15,460 nt of DNA, taken from an uncultured Porphyromonadaceae bacterium. GTDB taxonomy: Bacteria > Bacteroidota > Bacteroidia > Bacteroidales > Muribaculaceae. Location of the stretch: assembly GCA_947174155.1 (NCBI GenBank), contig CAMWHX010000006.1, positions 1-15,460 of the forward strand, read 5' to 3'. Position numbers and translations under genes: made by a program. Positions 13,401-15,460 of the stretch are shown here, one piece after another; the stretch's first letter is position 1, and every line of letters starts with the position of its first letter. The notes beneath the pieces were generated by a model, which searched no databases, had not been told where the DNA came from, and worked only from the letters and a program-made list of their open reading frames with translations.

Positions 13401-15460
13401 ATGAGCGTCACCTCAGTGCCCCCGGTTGCGGGAGCAGGTATCGTCAGGGTCTCGATATTCTCACCGGGTGTGAGCCACTCACGGCTTTTCTCACCCTTGT
13501 CGGTCACGGTCTGCATCAACACGTAGGCCCCGGGATTGCACGACCCGACGGGCAACTGCACTGTCGTGCTACCCTTCGGAGCGACTATCTCGGTGACGGG
13601 GAGCCAGAGCTCCTCACCTACCGGCGCCTTCTCGTCGCTTTTGCGCCAAAGGATGACCTCTCTATTCACAGCCTTTTCCAAACTCTCCTCGGGTAGAAAC
13701 ATCGAGAGTTTCCAGCGTCCGGAGGGGAGATTGGTTGCAGGAACAGACAGTGTGGGTGAGGTGAATTTGATTAAAGTGGTTAGTGCTCCGGGTATATCCA
13801 CCGGTGTCAGTTTGCAGAAGAGACGGGTCGCTACGGGGACACCGACATTTTCATATACCCTTATATCAAATTTCACCTCATCCCCCTGCACCTCAATCAT
13901 CGGCGGGATGGAGGGTATGATTGCCTTTGACTTTATGAATGAGAATACATATGGTTCCCCTTCGCGAGTCTCCCCTGCCTGATCGGTGACGGTAAACGAC
14001 GCGCGGAACGCAGATTCTGCAAAGGGTGTATCTTTGAGGAGTGAGGGATCAAGTGAGACCTCGAATCCTCCTGCCCCGTCAGTGGTCAGTATAGTGGAGC
14101 AATACCCCTCCGCACTGCGGCGCCACCATGGGTTCCACCCCGAGAAGGTATTGACACGCACCTCGACTTTGGCACCTGCCACCGGCATACCGCTGTAGGT
14201 GACAGCCTTTCCTTTGAGTTTCAGCACTCCCTCGGGGGTGATGTCACTCTCCTCGGGGGCATCTATCACAACCCGGAAGGTCGGCAGTTTGTATTCCTCA
14301 ACGCGAATATAGGTGTTACCGAGTCCGGTGTCCGATTTACCCGTCGTCATGGTCATCAACCATTGTCCGAGGAGTCTCCCCTCGGGGATGGTGACTTCGC
14401 CGTGTACTCGTCCCCATCGATCGGTTTTGAGGTCTGTCTCATAGACGACTTCGCGGTTTGCATCCAATAGTTTGAAATGCACGTCAGCATCCCCCATCGG
14501 AGCGTAGTCTCGTCCGCTACCCTCGTAGCAGACTCCCGAGAATCCGAGTGTCTCTCCGGGGCGTATGATGGCGCGGTCAGGATAGATGGAGGCATAAGAC
14601 ATCTTGTGTTCTCCCGATTTCTCACGGGAAGCATTAATATCACCGCGTATCTGGTCATTGCCGGAGTTGATTATGATATATTGCCCCTTGCCGGGTATCA
14701 TCAGAGATCCGTCAGCATCCGTGACACCGGTCATCAACGATACCAGTCCGTCACGCGAATTGCGGCGATAATCACGCTCAAAGACCTCAACGCGTGCCCC
14801 CTTGACAGGCTTTCCATCTGCGGAATTCACGACATAGAGAGCCTGCTCCTTACCACTCCCCCATTGCGCCGTGGTGTAAGCCAGTCCCGTGACACGCACG
14901 GTGCTGATCGATCGCTTGGGGTAGTTGTAAGGGTCCATGAGGGTAGAGAGGGTACCACCCGAAGAGGGGAGCAGGACATAACGCCCCGTCTCCAACTCTC
15001 CGAGGGAGATGGTGTCGTTGAGGCTGAAAGGTATTTTACGGTCATATTTCAGAGGAATTTTCCTGACGACCTTACCGACTTTCGTGATGGAAGCCAGCGT
15101 CTCCTCCCCCGGTCCGTTGACGGTGAGCTTAACAAGTATAAACTGCGCGGCGTCGACGTTGCGGATATTTACGACGGCCTTAACCTCACACCCGGGGAGC
15201 GCATAAGCCGGAACGTTGATATTCACGTTCTTATCGGAGAGTCGGTTGCGATAATTCCTCACCTCATTTGCGCCCGGAGACCTGGGCCAGCGTTCGAGGG
15301 CCTCGACGCAGATTTGATACTTCTCCTTCTCGCGGTTTACACTCTCCACCTCGCGCTCTTCGGCACTACGCGGTTCGGGATAGGGGGATGAGGAGATGGC
15401 ATCACACAGGGGGACAACGAGGAAGAGTGATCGGGGTGTGGTGTCTTTAAATTCATCATA
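10493..15460 (-). CDS. Alpha-2-macroglobulin family protein lacking the thioester motif (5' end outside window)
   Basis: The frame is open to the window edge, giving 1655 visible residues; the GTG at 15349 is internal, and the true start with the export signal lies beyond. The visible N-terminus is helical and leads into macroglobulin-like beta domains (about 90-510, including YPDRAIIRPGETLGF). A Met-rich, acidic bait-like stretch follows at about 837-902. Next is the MG7-like AFFRPDLQSDEEGTL (908 on) and a thioester-domain-like helical region (about 1100-1420) with ADGSWAWMPGMPGSEWITG. The C-terminal domain has YDMLPKGTHVFSYECRV, typical of Bacteroidetes homologues. Family members trap proteases that cleave the bait. 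At the usual CxEQ site (1120-1123) the residues are N-V-L-A, so no thioester can form. Expected location is the periplasm or envelope. Confidence 0.92.
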   Translation of the reverse strand, partial: YDEFKDTTPRSLFLVVPLCDAISSSPYPEPRSAEEREVESVNREKEKYQICVEALERWPRSPGANEVRNYRNRLSDKNVNINVPAYALPGCEVKAVVNIRNVDAAQFILVKLTVNGPGEETLASITKVGKVVRKIPLKYDRKIPFSLNDTISLGELETGRYVLLPSSGGTLSTLMDPYNYPKRSISTVRVTGLAYTTAQWGSGKEQALYVVNSADGKPVKGARVEVFERDYRRNSRDGLVSLMTGVTDADGSLMIPGKGQYIIINSGNDQIRGDINASREKSGEHKMSYASIYPDRAIIRPGETLGFSGVCYEGSGRDYAPMGDADVHFKLLDANREVVYETDLKTDRWGRVHGEVTIPEGRLLGQWLMTMTTGKSDTGLGNTYIRVEEYKLPTFRVVIDAPEESDITPEGVLKLKGKAVTYSGMPVAGAKVEVRVNTFSGWNPWWRRSAEGYCSTILTTDGAGGFEVSLDPSLLKDTPFAESAFRASFTVTDQAGETREGEPYVFSFIKSKAIIPSIPPMIEVQGDEVKFDIRVYENVGVPVATRLFCKLTPVDIPGALTTLIKFTSPTLSVPATNLPSGRWKLSMFLPEESLEKAVNREVILWRKSDEKAPVGEELWLPVTEIVAPKGSTTVQLPVGSCNPGAYVLMQTVTDKGEKSREWLTPGENIETLTIPAPATGGTEVTLMTWHDMKYYTGQVRIVPESETEELKIETKTFRSNVTAGDKETWTFDIRYGGKGVGVPVMAVMTDAALNALTPFKWSMYTPAMRQTIIPGGLFAPYLYGTRYFTISYKSPNWLREVSLPQPEFQRYVGWYDGPVKMMEVVNECFYSAGPGSVDGVVEEQFAEPKMANGLMMKSRSMATAGAKMESALDVEDMVAEVEGESADAGGAGEPSPDVELRPSELPVAFFRPDLQSDEEGTLTLDVEVPNYNTTWQLQILGYTPDMKGAVSVLETTASKQVMVRSHTPRYLRTGDRVLITATVYNNSDSSARVGGQIEVVTIEGKVIARSKDKGETLSPMGSRVISLNLTVPDDVMQLYIRAYALGKSHSDGEETLLEVLPATLPVVESTPFWLAPGQERMEVRIPDFARKSQVTLSYCANPVWTCLTALPDLMNDDTDNVLALGGALFANGMGTGLLKANPELARGLREMLAAGDSVIVSNLQKDAGLKTVNLPATPWLDNAIGETARMQNLGSLLESGKADKMQKSIVDRLRKLQNADGSWAWMPGMPGSEWITGMTLLKMGMLNNYGYLPEASGRSGEMIRKGSAFCERKLVERWRRYGPDAFSATSLLNWIYIRQICQQSGLKLNNVAGYDEVQRWGLSAISSGWRDMNIYEKATAAVVLYRAGHKDTAQGILESLNQTALRSSDKGMWFDRLTGAWSSLISTAQVLEAYALISPESEEVDLLRQWLVLQRQVQDWGSDSYTSEVINAVLTSGTRWDDNPATPEIRIGKRLLIPQSRETLTGAFTIHIDAADIAGKTLNITREAGATGPAWGGVIRQYIAPASSVKEDKIPTLSIRKEVVKIADVNGRNVAVTKGREAEIHVGDKVRVTLTAVCDRNMDYVAVTDPRPACLEPVNSLSDYRVIDGVWCYSETRNASTNLFYDMLPKGTHVFSYECRVSHEGEFAVGPATVQSQYAPTQTAHSAGSTLVVKP

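Noticed and set aside
15347..15349. GTG as start of the A2M gene
   Set aside because: The frame stays open for another 37 codons to the window edge with plausible coding sequence, and a start here would lack any export signal.
14477..15391. 304-codon plus-strand ORF
   Set aside because: It lies antisense to the A2M gene, whose protein is clearly family-like; the translation shows no recognisable domain or start context.

Overview
The window looks like a chromosomal piece of a gut-type Bacteroidales genome, most likely Muribaculaceae or a close relative. This assignment is an inference from several things. The promoters have the Bacteroidetes form (TTTG / TAnnTTTG, not E. coli-like -35/-10). 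Base composition is moderately high in GC. The genes include Bacteroidetes-style secreted proteins, a TonB-dependent receptor paired with a lipoprotein, the one-chain serine dehydratase and a very large alpha-2-macroglobulin homologue. I see no tRNA, rRNA, insertion sequence, integrase, phage gene or CRISPR array.

Layout. At the left edge, reading leftwards, is the start of a nuo (complex I) operon: nuoA is complete, and the first codons of a probable nuoB overlap it and run off the window. Next, also leftwards, is a two-gene unit: a TonB-dependent outer-membrane receptor followed 14 bp later by an all-beta-looking lipoprotein of unknown family with an internal duplication. A divergent promoter region (about 3807-4013) separates this from a rightward pair, sdaA (L-serine ammonia-lyase) and rnz (ribonuclease Z), whose start and stop codons overlap as ATGA. 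A perfect 15-bp bidirectional terminator hairpin at 6158-6191 closes that pair. On its far side are three leftward genes: two paralogous secreted proteins of about 650-670 aa (choice-of-anchor-J-like N-terminus, Omp28/thioredoxin-like middle with a CxxC, type IX-secretion-like C-terminus), and upstream of them an alpha-2-macroglobulin family gene that is still open at the right edge.

How the genes may work together. nuoA/nuoB belong to respiratory complex I. The receptor/lipoprotein pair probably binds and imports an unidentified ligand at the outer membrane. sdaA feeds serine into pyruvate; rnz matures tRNA 3' ends, and its link to sdaA appears to be transcriptional and translational rather than metabolic. 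The A2M homologue and the two secreted thiol-motif proteins may form an envelope or surface module, but only adjacency and shared strand support this.

The most notable points are: the sdaA promoter sits so close to the ATG that the mRNA should be leaderless; four consensus promoters share an identical 20-bp spacer; the A2M homologue has lost the thioester CxEQ motif; the tandem secreted paralogues differ in their CxxC (CQAC versus CGWC); and the receptor-linked lipoprotein is internally duplicated. Nothing here is clearly a wholly new system. The receptor/lipoprotein pair and the A2M/secreted-paralogue cluster are the best candidates for uncharacterised biology.
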